This document shows positions 29,539 through 37,190 of a stretch of 64,000 nucleotides of DNA, one piece after another. Position 1 is the stretch's first letter; each line of letters starts with the position of its first letter. The notes under the pieces were generated by a model, which did not search any database, was not told the origin of the DNA, and saw nothing but the letters and a program-made list of their open reading frames with translations. The position numbers and the translations under genes are program-made. Source of the stretch: Bradyrhizobium sp. CSS354 (GTDB taxonomy: Bacteria > Pseudomonadota > Alphaproteobacteria > Rhizobiales > Xanthobacteraceae); NCBI RefSeq assembly GCF_029051725.1, contig NZ_JAACFU010000003.1, forward strand, positions 1 through 64,000. The letters run 5' to 3'.

Positions 29539-30645
29539 CTACACCCGGAAATGCTTGCTCAGCTTCAGGCCCTGGGCCTGGTAGTTTGAGCCGATGCGCT
29601 GGCCGTACATGGCGTCGGGACGGGCCAGCATCTTCTCGTAGACGAGGCGGCCAACGATCTGACCGTGCTCGAGGATGAACGGCACTTCGCGCGAGCGGAC
29701 TTCGAGCACGGCGCGCGAGCCCAGCCCGCCGGCACCGGCATAGCCGAAGCCGGGATCGAAGAATCCGGCATAATGCACGCGGAACTCGCCGACCAGCGGA
29801 TCGAACGGCACCATCTCCGCGGCGTAATCGGGCGGCACCTGCACCGCCTCTTTCGACGCCAGGATATAGAACTCGCCGGGATCGAGGATCAGGCTGCCGT
29901 CGGGACGGGCCGAGATCGGCTCCCAGAACTCGTCGACGGAATAGCCGGCGCGACGATCGACGTCGATGACGCCGGTGTGGCGCTTGGCGCGGTAGCCAAC
30001 GAAGCCCCCGCTCTTCTCGCCGGAAAGGTCAACAGAGACGGCGACGCCGCCGGTGAGATCGGCATCGTCGATATCGACGAGACGCTCGGTCGCGTGCAGC
30101 GCCTCAAGGTCGTCGATGTTGAGGATGGCGTCGCCGGTGCGGAAGCGCACCTGCGACAGGCGCGAGCCTTCGCTGACCAGCACCGGGAACGTCTTCGGGC
30201 TGATCTCGGCATAGAGCGGGCCGTGATAGCCGGCGCCGATCATGTCGAAGCGGCGGGTGCCATCGGCGATCACGCGGGTGAAGACGTCGAGCCGGCCGGT
30301 CGAGCTTTTCGGGTTGGCGGCCGCGACGATCTCCGGCGGCAGCGCGAGGCTTTCGAGCAGCGGCACGATGTAGACGCAGTTGGTCTCCAGCACTGCGCCG
30401 TCGGCGAGGCTGAACTCGTGCAGCTTCAACTCGTCGATGCGCTCGGCGACGGTGGCGCCGGGACCGGGCAGGAAGCTGGCGCGAACGCGATAGGCGATGT
30501 CGCCGAGGCGAAGGTCGAGGCTCGCCGGCTGGATCTGGCTCTCGACGAAATCGTATGCGGGCAGGATGAGACCGCCCTCCGCCATCGCCGCGATCATGCG
30601 GTCGGGCAGGATACCATTGGCGTCGGCGGCAACCGTGAACGTCAA
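29539..30645 (-). CDS. dcd: 2'-deoxycytidine 5'-triphosphate deaminase, two-domain type
   Basis: A protein of about 368 residues that deaminates dCTP to dUTP for thymidylate synthesis. The N-terminal half has the dUTPase/Dcd core with QPASLDLRLGDIAYR and AAANPKSSTGRLDVFTRV. The C-terminal half repeats the fold (IDVDRRAGYSVDEFWEP, DPGEFYILASKE). It ends GQIVGRLVYEKML and a basic tail. It is nearly twice the length of E. coli Dcd, as in other alphaproteobacteria. The start is uncertain: a TTG at 30645 has GAGGA upstream, while a GTG at 30684 lacks a ribosome-binding site. It diverges from metZ. Confidence 0.88.
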   Translation of the reverse strand: MTFTVAADANGILPDRMIAAMAEGGLILPAYDFVESQIQPASLDLRLGDIAYRVRASFLPGPGATVAERIDELKLHEFSLADGAVLETNCVYIVPLLESLALPPEIVAAANPKSSTGRLDVFTRVIADGTRRFDMIGAGYHGPLYAEISPKTFPVLVSEGSRLSQVRFRTGDAILNIDDLEALHATERLVDIDDADLTGGVAVSVDLSGEKSGGFVGYRAKRHTGVIDVDRRAGYSVDEFWEPISARPDGSLILDPGEFYILASKEAVQVPPDYAAEMVPFDPLVGEFRVHYAGFFDPGFGYAGAGGLGSRAVLEVRSREVPFILEHGQIVGRLVYEKMLARPDAMYGQRIGSNYQAQGLKLSKHFRV

Positions 30646-30723
30646 CCGGGGGTCCTCATAGGGGTCCAATTCATCCCGACACACGGGGAAATAATAGCGT
30701 TTTACGGCTATCCGATGGACGTC

Positions 30724-30752
30724 TTGACGGAAAGGGCATTGCGGAATATGAG
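30724..30752 (+). promoter_or_regulatory. Sigma-70-like promoter of metZ
   Basis: TTGACG at 30724-30729 and TATGAG at 30747-30752 are separated by exactly 17 bases, close to the housekeeping consensus. Transcription would begin near 30759, just before the riboswitch. Confidence 0.6.
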
Positions 30753-30762
30753 CATGACTTAT

Positions 30763-30828
30763 CCCGTGGTGATTTGAGCCGGCCGGCTTGCAGCCACGTT
30801 AAATAAGTCGCTAAACAGGCCGGGGACC
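30763..30828 (+). ncRNA. SAM-II riboswitch (metA element)
   Basis: The sequence matches the alphaproteobacterial SAM-II aptamer. It has a 5' CGTGGTGATTTGAGCC, then GGCTTGCAGCCACG, the conserved GTTAAATAAGTCGCTAAA stretch and a closing GGCCGGGGACC. Stem P1 is CCGGCC at 30779-30784 with GGCCGG at 30818-30823. The second, pseudoknot pairing joins CGTGG near 30765 with CCACG near 30794. SAM-II elements sit before metA, metX or metZ in this group and turn expression off when S-adenosylmethionine is plentiful. Confidence 0.93.
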
Positions 30829-30837
30829 TCTGTGATC

Positions 30838-30871
30838 CCGGCCCGTGGAGATATTCCAGGCCGGTTTTTTT
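30838..30871 (+). terminator. Intrinsic terminator between riboswitch and metZ
   Basis: CCGGCC (30838-30843) pairs with GGCCGG (30859-30864). An inner TGGA/TCCA pairing extends the hairpin, and seven T follow at 30865-30871. It lies before the metZ start codon, so it must be conditional. Its left arm can instead pair with GGCCGG(G) of the riboswitch P1 (30818-30824), giving an antiterminator. Confidence 0.75.
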
Positions 30872-30905
30872 GTGACCATTTCGATGGTCACGCAGAGGAG
30901 ATCCT

Positions 30906-32102
30906 ATGTCGAAGCCCCCGGCGCCCACCGCGCACTACCGTCCCGAAACCCGCCTGGTCCATTCCGGCACCCTGCGCTCGCAATATGGCGAGACCTCGGA
31001 GTCGCTGTTCCTGACCCAGGGCTACGTCTACAACAGCGCCGAGGAGTGCGAGGCGCGGTTCAAGGGCGAGGACCCCGGCTTCATCTATTCACGTTACTCC
31101 AATCCGACCATTGCGATGTTCGAGCGCCGCATGATCGAGCTCGAAGGTGCCGAAGCGGCACGTTCGGCCGCGACCGGCATGGCCGCGGTGACGACAGCGA
31201 TCCTGGCGCCGCTCAAGGCCGGCGATCACGTCGTGGCCTCGCGCGCGCTGTTCGGCTCGTGTCTCTACGTCGTGCAGGATTTGCTGCCGCGCTACGGCAT
31301 CGAGACCACGCTCGTCGACGGCCTCGATCTCGACCAGTGGCAGCGCGCCATGAAGCCGAACACCAAGACGTTCTTCCTGGAGAGCCCGACCAATCCGACG
31401 CTCGACGTGCTCGACATTCCCGGCATTGCCGAGATCGCACACAGCGGCGGCGCGCGGCTCGTCGTCGACAACGTGTTCGCCACCCCGATCTGGCAGAGCC
31501 CGCTCGCGCTCGGCGCCGACGTCGTGGTCTATTCCGCCACCAAGCACATTGACGGCCAGGGCCGCTGTCTCGGCGGCATCATCCTGTCCTCGGAAGCGTT
31601 CATCGCCGAGCACATCCACAATTTCATGCGCCAGACCGGCCCGTCGATCTCTCCGTTCAACGCCTGGGTCCTGCTCAAGGGCCTGGAGACGCTCGCCGTG
31701 CGCGTGCGCGCGCAGACCGAGACGGCGGCGCGCATCGCGGACGTGCTGGCAAGCCATCCGAAGATTTCGCGGCTGGTGTTTCCCGGCCGCGCCGATCATC
31801 CGCAGGCTGCATTGGTGAAGAAGCAGATGCGCGGCGGCTCGACGCTGGTCGGTCTCGAGGTCAAGGGCGGCAAGCAGGCGGCGTTCCGCGTGCTCAACGA
31901 GCTCAAGCTGGCCAAGATCTCGAACAATCTCGGCGACGCCAAGAGCCTCGTCACGCATCCGGCGACCACGACGCATCAACGTTTGAAGCCAGAGGACCGT
32001 GCCGCGCTCGGCATCAGCGAGGGTTTCATCCGCTTCTCGGCGGGGCTCGAGCACGCCGATGATCTGATCGAGGATCTGACCGCCGCACTGGAGAAGGCGT
32101 GA
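30906..32102 (+). CDS. metZ: O-succinylhomoserine sulfhydrylase
   Basis: A 398-residue PLP enzyme of the Cys/Met metabolism family. It makes homocysteine from O-succinylhomoserine and sulfide, a direct sulfhydrylation step in methionine synthesis. The PLP lysine is in VVYSATKHIDGQGR (Lys213). Other landmarks are PGFIYSRYSNPTIAMFE and LESPTNPTLDVLD. The ATG at 30906 is preceded by CAGAGGAG. It is controlled by the SAM-II riboswitch and terminator just upstream and is followed by a repeat element that separates it from a convergent SGNH gene. Confidence 0.96.
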   Translation: MSKPPAPTAHYRPETRLVHSGTLRSQYGETSESLFLTQGYVYNSAEECEARFKGEDPGFIYSRYSNPTIAMFERRMIELEGAEAARSAATGMAAVTTAILAPLKAGDHVVASRALFGSCLYVVQDLLPRYGIETTLVDGLDLDQWQRAMKPNTKTFFLESPTNPTLDVLDIPGIAEIAHSGGARLVVDNVFATPIWQSPLALGADVVVYSATKHIDGQGRCLGGIILSSEAFIAEHIHNFMRQTGPSISPFNAWVLLKGLETLAVRVRAQTETAARIADVLASHPKISRLVFPGRADHPQAALVKKQMRGGSTLVGLEVKGGKQAAFRVLNELKLAKISNNLGDAKSLVTHPATTTHQRLKPEDRAALGISEGFIRFSAGLEHADDLIEDLTAALEKA

Positions 32103-32106
32103 ATTA

Positions 32107-32245
32107 TTGTCGTCCCGGCGAAGGCCGGGACCCATAACCACAGGAAGCAGTTTGGCGAAGACCCAGAGTTAAGGGGCGCGGCACGAACACCGCGCACCAT
32201 TGATGGATCACGCGGTATGGGTCCCGGCCTTCGCCGGGACGACAA
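32107..32245. repeat. MITE-like element, family A copy 1
   Basis: A 139 bp element with perfect 29 bp terminal inverted repeats (32107-32135 and 32217-32245). Each end begins TTGTCGTCCCGGC and is itself a hairpin. Internal blocks CATAACCACAGG, AGTTTGGCGAAGAC and GATGGATCACGCGGTATGGG recur in copies at 40358-40482 and 54421-54551. There is no open frame inside. It lies between the convergent metZ and SGNH genes and could also stop transcription from both sides. Confidence 0.85.
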
Positions 32246-32246
32246 G

Positions 32247-33239
32247 TCACATCGGCCGGTACGTCCGCACGTCCCCGGGCACGTTGACGCCGAGCTTGAT
32301 CTGGCCGACGGAGCGGATGATGTCGTCGCCGAGGAGCTGGGCGAAGCAGGCATAGCCCCAATCGTTCATGTGCAGGCCGTCGGCGATCACAAAGCTCTCG
32401 ACCGGAATCGATTGCTTCTCATGCCAGTCGCGCATCACCTCAAAGCGCGGGAAGATGCCGACGTGACGGAGCTCGGCGACCTTGCCGAGCAGCTTCACCA
32501 TCTTGCCGGCGCTGTCCGCGCGCTGGTTGACGGCGGGCGAATATTGCGGATCGACCAGCACGACGTCGGTGCCGCCGGCAGCCTGGATGCTGGCGATGCC
32601 GTCCTCCACGAGCTTGGCCGTCTCGCCGGGATCGAGATTGCGCAGCACGGCATTGGTGCCGACCTGCCAGATCACCAGATCCGGATGCACATCGATCACC
32701 TCTTTCTGGAGGCGCTTCATCATCTCGGGCGCGTCCTCGCCGCCGACGCCGGCATTGACGACGGTGATGTCCGCGGTCGGATAGTGCCGGTGCAGCTGTG
32801 CGGCAAGGCGATTGGGATAGTTGAACTCAGGCGAGCTCGCGCCGAATCCCGCGGTCGACGACGAGCCGAATGCGACGATGACGACGGGCTGGCCGGCGAC
32901 GAGCTTGCCCGCGACATGCGGCAGCGAGCCCATTGCCTTCGAGCCGCCCTTCGGCGACAGGCAGGGGACGCGGCTGAAAATGTCGCCGGCGGATTTCGCG
33001 ACCTGCTTCACCTTGTCGATGGCGCGCGCCGTAATGCCACGCTGATCGGGGGACGTCGCTGCGACGGTGGTCTGGGACGGCGAAGCGGGAGCCGGATTAG
33101 CCGACTGCTGCGGGGCCGGCGTTGCCTGCGCGGCCTGCGTCTGCGCGTGCGACTGCGAGGCCGGACTCAGCACCAGCAGCAGCGCTGCTGCGGGCACAGC
33201 CAGCCATGCCGTCAGGCAAAAAGGGCGGAGAGAACTCAT
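32247..33239 (-). CDS. Secreted SGNH/GDSL hydrolase family protein, active-site residues intact
   Basis: A 330-residue exported protein. A signal peptide (AWLAVPAAALLLVLSPASQSHA) is followed by a low-complexity Ala/Gln/Pro linker to about residue 70. The SGNH domain has all four catalytic blocks: AFGSSSTAGFG (Ser), VVNAGVGGEDAPE (Gly), VIWQVGTNAV (Asn) and IADGLHMNDWG (Asp and His). Such enzymes act as esterases or acyl-transferring partners. It follows the second SGNH gene by 12 bases and opgC beyond that, so the three form one unit. A role in acylating or deacylating periplasmic glucan is inference. Confidence 0.88.
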   Translation of the reverse strand: MSSLRPFCLTAWLAVPAAALLLVLSPASQSHAQTQAAQATPAPQQSANPAPASPSQTTVAATSPDQRGITARAIDKVKQVAKSAGDIFSRVPCLSPKGGSKAMGSLPHVAGKLVAGQPVVIVAFGSSSTAGFGASSPEFNYPNRLAAQLHRHYPTADITVVNAGVGGEDAPEMMKRLQKEVIDVHPDLVIWQVGTNAVLRNLDPGETAKLVEDGIASIQAAGGTDVVLVDPQYSPAVNQRADSAGKMVKLLGKVAELRHVGIFPRFEVMRDWHEKQSIPVESFVIADGLHMNDWGYACFAQLLGDDIIRSVGQIKLGVNVPGDVRTYRPM

Positions 33240-33251
33240 TAACGCTAGACC

Positions 33252-34031
33252 TCAATTTTGCTGCTGGGCCGGCTCCAGATGGGCAGCGTCGATCACGAAC
33301 TGTGCCAACGCCCGGCCAAGGCAATCATGGACCTGTTTCGCCAGCTCAGGCCCGCGCGACGGGCTGAACAGGTCGAACTGCCCCTGATCATTCCACTGCC
33401 GCATGATCGCGAAACGATCGAACAGCGGAATATCGTGCTCCTGCGCCACCACCCGCATATTGTCGAGGTATGGCGGCGCCGAAATCATGGTTTCGGTACG
33501 CGGACTGTACTGCAAATTCATCAAGACGACGTCAGCCCCTGCCTTTTGCAACGCAACAACCCCTTCGGTCACCGCGCCACGAAAATCGTCGGGATCAATG
33601 GCTCGGATAGCATCCACGGTCCCGGTCTGCCAGATGACCAAAGTAGGCGCTTTTGCTTCCATCAGCTTAACGAAGCTGGCGGCCGCCTCCTCCGCCGTTT
33701 TCTTGCTCTGTATTTCTACGGAGACGTGCACCGCCTCGGACGGCGGCAGCTTGTCCTTCAGGATAGCTTGCATCCGCGCGGGATAAGAGGCGTCCTCGGA
33801 AGCCGGAATCGTGGTCGAACGGCTGCCGATGACCAGGATTTCGAGCGGCTTGCCGGCCTTGATGGCATCGGCGACCTTGGGAAGCTGGCTTTCGCTGCTG
33901 AGCAGATAGGATGGCAATTCACAGGCTGCAGGCGCGGCTGAAGCAGCAGACGCAGCATCGCCCGCGCGCGCCGGAGGCGCGGCGAGACCACCGCACAGCA
34001 GGATCAGGCTCAGGAAAACCTTCGCCTTCAT
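33252..34031 (-). CDS. Secreted SGNH-like protein with degenerate active site
   Basis: A 259-residue exported protein with a signal peptide (MKAKVFLSLILLCGGLAAPPARA). It aligns along its length with the neighbouring 330-residue SGNH protein: EILVIGSRSTTIP for the Ser block, LVIWQTGTVDAIRAID for the Asn block and VVLMNLQYSPRTET later. The usual Asn is replaced by Val (GTVD against GTNA). The Asp-x-x-His block is lost (FDLFSPSR where the partner has IADGLHMND). It is therefore probably not a normal hydrolase. It overlaps opgC by one base and is followed closely by the intact copy. Confidence 0.8.
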   Translation of the reverse strand: MKAKVFLSLILLCGGLAAPPARAGDAASAASAAPAACELPSYLLSSESQLPKVADAIKAGKPLEILVIGSRSTTIPASEDASYPARMQAILKDKLPPSEAVHVSVEIQSKKTAEEAAASFVKLMEAKAPTLVIWQTGTVDAIRAIDPDDFRGAVTEGVVALQKAGADVVLMNLQYSPRTETMISAPPYLDNMRVVAQEHDIPLFDRFAIMRQWNDQGQFDLFSPSRGPELAKQVHDCLGRALAQFVIDAAHLEPAQQQN

Positions 34032-35296
34032 CAGCCCCCTCCCGCCATATCGGCGCTGCCGACGGCGCTTTTGGTTTTCGAACCGCTCTTATCAGCCACC
34101 CGCTTGTACCACGAAATCAGCCAGGCCATGGCCCACATGATCAGGATTCCGGAGAGACTAATTAGCGCATGCATGACCGGGCCGCCCGAGACCTCGGCCA
34201 GGATGAAATGGCCCGCAAAGGCGAGGAAGACGCCGAGACAGAATATCTCCAGGGAATGCGAGCCGCACAGGATCAGCGGCCGCAGCCAGGGCGATTTCAG
34301 GCCCGGCCAGTCCCGCGGCAGGACGCGCACGGTGAGCGCGGCCAGCGCCAGGAAATGCGTGAAGCGCAGCACGTCGAGGTCGGCCTTGTCGATCGGATAC
34401 ATCCACTGCTCGAGCCGCTTCGGCATGAAGTGGGAGAGCTGCGGCACATACCAGGTCAGCGTCACGTAGAATGCCGCGACCAGATAGGCGATCGCGATCC
34501 ACATCGTCACCCGCGAAGCCAGAATGCGCGACATGCGTCGCGCACCTCCAAGCGCGCACCATGCCCCGAACACGAACAGCAATTGCCAGGCGAAGGGATT
34601 GAAGGCCCAGAAGCCGTTCGGATAGGCCGACAGATAGAGGTCGTATTCCCAGGTCACCGCGTAGAGCGCGACGGAGAGACCGAGCGTCACATCGGGGCGC
34701 CATTTCATCAGCCACAGGATCAAGGGCAGCGCCAGCATCAGCACGATGTAGAGCGGCAGCACGTCCATGTTGACGGGACGGAAGCGCAGCAGCAGCGCCT
34801 GCACGATCGTGACGTCGGGCTGCTTGAGGAAATCCATGATGCCCATCTCTTCGGTGTAGAGCGGGTTCTCGAACCTGGTCGCGACGTAGGAGATTTCGGC
34901 GAGGAAGATCGTGAACAGGAAGACGTGGGCGACATAGATCTGCCAGACGCGCCGCAGGATGCGCGCGGTGGCGACGACGATGCCGGACTCCAGCATCGCC
35001 CGACCGTAGACGAAGGCGGCGGTATAGCCGGAGATGAAGATGAAGATCTCGGTGGCGTCGCTGAAGCCATAATTGCGAATCGTGAACCAGGTCAGAAGGC
35101 TCGGCGGCAAATGGTCGATGAAGATCAGCCACAGCGCGAGGCCGCGGAACAGGTCGAGCCGGAGCTCGCGCTCGCCGATGGCGGGCAGCGAAATGGCCGG
35201 CGCGGCCGCGCGCCGCTTTGCCCCCGCGGACTTGGCCTCCACAGGCTTAGCAGTTCCCGCGATCGTCGATCCCGTCACTTGGTCGGCAATGGTCAT
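34031..35296 (-). CDS. opgC: OpgC family membrane acyltransferase
   Basis: A 421-residue inner-membrane protein with about ten hydrophobic helices. It begins its domain with ERELRLDLFRGLALWLIFIDHLPPSLLTWFTIRNYGFSDA and continues with EIFIFISGYTAAFVYGRAML, as in the OpgC (MdoC) family. OpgC succinylates osmoregulated periplasmic glucans on the periplasmic side. The first 45 residues are a cytosolic Ala/Lys-rich tail. It is the first gene of a set with two secreted SGNH proteins (ATGA-type overlap with the next). Glucan substitution is inferred from the family; Bradyrhizobium does make substituted cyclic glucans. Confidence 0.9.
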   Translation of the reverse strand: MTIADQVTGSTIAGTAKPVEAKSAGAKRRAAAPAISLPAIGERELRLDLFRGLALWLIFIDHLPPSLLTWFTIRNYGFSDATEIFIFISGYTAAFVYGRAMLESGIVVATARILRRVWQIYVAHVFLFTIFLAEISYVATRFENPLYTEEMGIMDFLKQPDVTIVQALLLRFRPVNMDVLPLYIVLMLALPLILWLMKWRPDVTLGLSVALYAVTWEYDLYLSAYPNGFWAFNPFAWQLLFVFGAWCALGGARRMSRILASRVTMWIAIAYLVAAFYVTLTWYVPQLSHFMPKRLEQWMYPIDKADLDVLRFTHFLALAALTVRVLPRDWPGLKSPWLRPLILCGSHSLEIFCLGVFLAFAGHFILAEVSGGPVMHALISLSGILIMWAMAWLISWYKRVADKSGSKTKSAVGSADMAGGG

Positions 35297-35501
35297 CGGG
35301 GGCCTAAAAACCCTTCCGCAAATCGCGATGTGGCAAGGAGTGTACCGGTCCGGCCGTCATCTCGCAAAGCGACCGGATCACATGCAAATACATTTGCAAG
35401 TACATTTGGACGTGTACTTCCCTGCGAATTCTGGCGGGACGATGTCGCTAAAGCCGCCTCCGGCGTTTGGTTCCCGGGCGGATTTCGGTATGATGGCAAT
35501 C

Positions 35502-35894
35502 ATGTACCGCGCCGTGACCCGCCAGATCGAAGTGACCGTCGAGCCGAACTTTGTTCCGGAGCAGTCGTCGGCCGACCGCTCCCGTTATTTCTGGGCCTAC
35601 ACCATCGTCATCACCAATTCCGGCGACGAGACCGTGCAGCTCAAGACGCGGCACTGGATCATCACCGACGCCACCGGGCGGCAGCAGGAGGTGAAGGGCG
35701 AGGGCGTGGTCGGCGAGCAGCCGACGCTCGCCCCCGGCGAACGCTTCGAATACACCTCCGGCGTACCGCTCACGACCGCCTCGGGCTTCATGACCGGCCG
35801 CTACCAGATGGTCAGCGCAACCGGCGAGCGCTTCGAGATCGACGTGCCGACGTTCTCGCTGGACAGCCCGGACAACAAGCGGGTGTTGAATTAG
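35502..35894 (+). CDS. apaG: ApaG domain protein
   Basis: A 130-residue protein with the full ApaG fold. It starts MYRAVTRQIEVTVEPNFVPEQSS, continues with RYFWAYTIVITNSGDETVQLKTRHWIITDATG, and has the conserved GEGVVGEQPTLAPGERFEYTSG. ApaG is a fibronectin-III-like protein linked to cobalt/magnesium resistance and dinucleotide turnover; its molecular role is not settled. I place the start at the ATG at 35502, although the frame is open well upstream. It diverges from opgC and converges on hslO. Confidence 0.94.
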   Translation: MYRAVTRQIEVTVEPNFVPEQSSADRSRYFWAYTIVITNSGDETVQLKTRHWIITDATGRQQEVKGEGVVGEQPTLAPGERFEYTSGVPLTTASGFMTGRYQMVSATGERFEIDVPTFSLDSPDNKRVLN

Positions 35895-35944
35895 CGCGGT
35901 GTCGTACGGTGTACGAGCGCCTGGCACGCGGCTTCCCCGAACCT

Positions 35945-36024
35945 CGTCATTGCGAACGCAGCGAAGCAATCCAGAGTCTTTCCTCGGAGAGATCCTGGAT
36001 TGCTTCGCTCCGCTCGCAATGACG
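35945..36024. repeat. Dispersed inverted-repeat element, family D
   Basis: An 80-base element whose ends are inverted copies: CGTCATTGCGAACGCAGCGA at the left and the reverse of a near-identical sequence ending CGCTCGCAATGACG at the right. The inner halves GAAGCAATCCAG and CTGGATTGCTTC are exact complements. It sits between convergent apaG and hslO and could form a large stem that halts both transcripts. Confidence 0.75.
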
Positions 36025-36034
36025 GAGGGGCAGC

Positions 36035-37042
36035 CTACGCGTCTTCCACGCCCGCCTCATCCGGTGTGAACTCGTACACCGACGAGCAGAACTCGCAGGT
36101 GACGACGACCTTGTCGTCCTTGACCATCGCGGCGCGGTCGTCGGGCGAAAAGCTCTTCAACATCGATGCGACCGCATCGCGCGAGCAGGAGCATTGCGCC
36201 TTCAAGGCCAGCGGATTGAACACGCGCACGCCGCGCTCATGAAAGAGACGGTAGAGCAGCCGCTCGCCGGACAGCTCGGGATCGATCAGCTCGACGTCTT
36301 CGACGGTTTCGATCAGCGAGCGCGCCTCGACCCAGGCATCGTCTTCAGCGACGGCATGCACTTCGACGCCTTCGGGCGCATCGCCGGGATGCAGATCGGC
36401 CTGCCGCGCGCGCTCGGGCGCCTTCGGCAGGAACTGCATCAGCATGCCGCCGGCACGCCAGCGATGCTTGCCGCCGTCGTTCGAACGCCACTCCTCGCCC
36501 ACCGCGAGACGCACGCGGGTCGGGATCTGCTCGGAGCGCAGGAAATATTCGTGAGCGGCGTCTTCGAGGCTGCCGCCGTCGAGCGCGACCAGGCCCTGGT
36601 AGCGGCTCATGTCGGGGCCCTGGTCGATCGTCATGGCGAGATGACCGTGGCCCAGCAGCGCGCCGGAATCTTTTGCATCCCCGAGGCGCGCGGCGTCGTA
36701 GCGGGCATAGGCGCGCAGGCGATCCGGCGCCTGGTAGTCCACGACCAGGAACGACACCGGACCGTCGGTCTGGGCCTGGAGGATGAAGCGGCCCTCGAAT
36801 TTCAGCGAGGAGCCGAGCAGCGTAGTCAGCACGATGGCCTCGCCGAGCAGCTTGCCGACCGGCGCGGGATAATCGTGCTTGGTCAGGATCTCGTCGAGCG
36901 CCGAACCAAGCCGCACCAGGCGACCGCGCACGTCGAGCGCGTCGACCTCGTAGGGCAGCACGGCGTCATCGATCGGAACTGCGGATGGCGCGCGAACCGG
37001 GCCTTCGGGCCCGGTTTTCATGTCTGGGGATTGGGAAACCAT
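36035..37042 (-). CDS. hslO: Hsp33 family redox-regulated chaperone
   Basis: A 335-residue Hsp33 protein. This cytosolic holdase is switched on when its zinc-binding cysteines are oxidised. The C-terminal zinc site is clear: CSCSRD and CEFCSSVYEF, about 34 residues apart, giving the CxC...CxxC pattern. The N-terminal domain has LLGEAIVLTTLLGSSLKFEGRFILQAQTDGPV. The start is taken at the ATG at 37042; a Met seven codons in is possible. It lies downstream of argD-argF on the same strand, a common alphaproteobacterial order. Confidence 0.95.
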   Translation of the reverse strand: MVSQSPDMKTGPEGPVRAPSAVPIDDAVLPYEVDALDVRGRLVRLGSALDEILTKHDYPAPVGKLLGEAIVLTTLLGSSLKFEGRFILQAQTDGPVSFLVVDYQAPDRLRAYARYDAARLGDAKDSGALLGHGHLAMTIDQGPDMSRYQGLVALDGGSLEDAAHEYFLRSEQIPTRVRLAVGEEWRSNDGGKHRWRAGGMLMQFLPKAPERARQADLHPGDAPEGVEVHAVAEDDAWVEARSLIETVEDVELIDPELSGERLLYRLFHERGVRVFNPLALKAQCSCSRDAVASMLKSFSPDDRAAMVKDDKVVVTCEFCSSVYEFTPDEAGVEDA

Positions 37043-37137
37043 GGCGCTTTATCTGGGGTCGGAAGGCGGAATTGGAAGGGGGGCGGGCTGAGTGTTCCAG
37101 GCAACGATTGGATCGCAAACAAGCGCGGCACACTCAG

Positions 37138-37170
37138 TGTCGTCCTGGCTTTCGCCAGGACGACGATCCA
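37138..37170. repeat. Palindromic repeat unit, family C (single)
   Basis: A hairpin unit containing GTCGTCCTGGC, TTTC, GCCAGGACGACGAT lies between argF and hslO. The same unit forms the right end of the element at 53394-53518. A matching left arm was not found close by. Confidence 0.6.
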
Positions 37171-37190
37171 AACCTGCTTCATCGGCCGCG

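Noticed and set aside
34169..36022. Plus-strand open frame of 617 codons opposite opgC and running into apaG
   Set aside because: It overlaps two real genes in different frames and is rich in Gln, His and Arg without family features.
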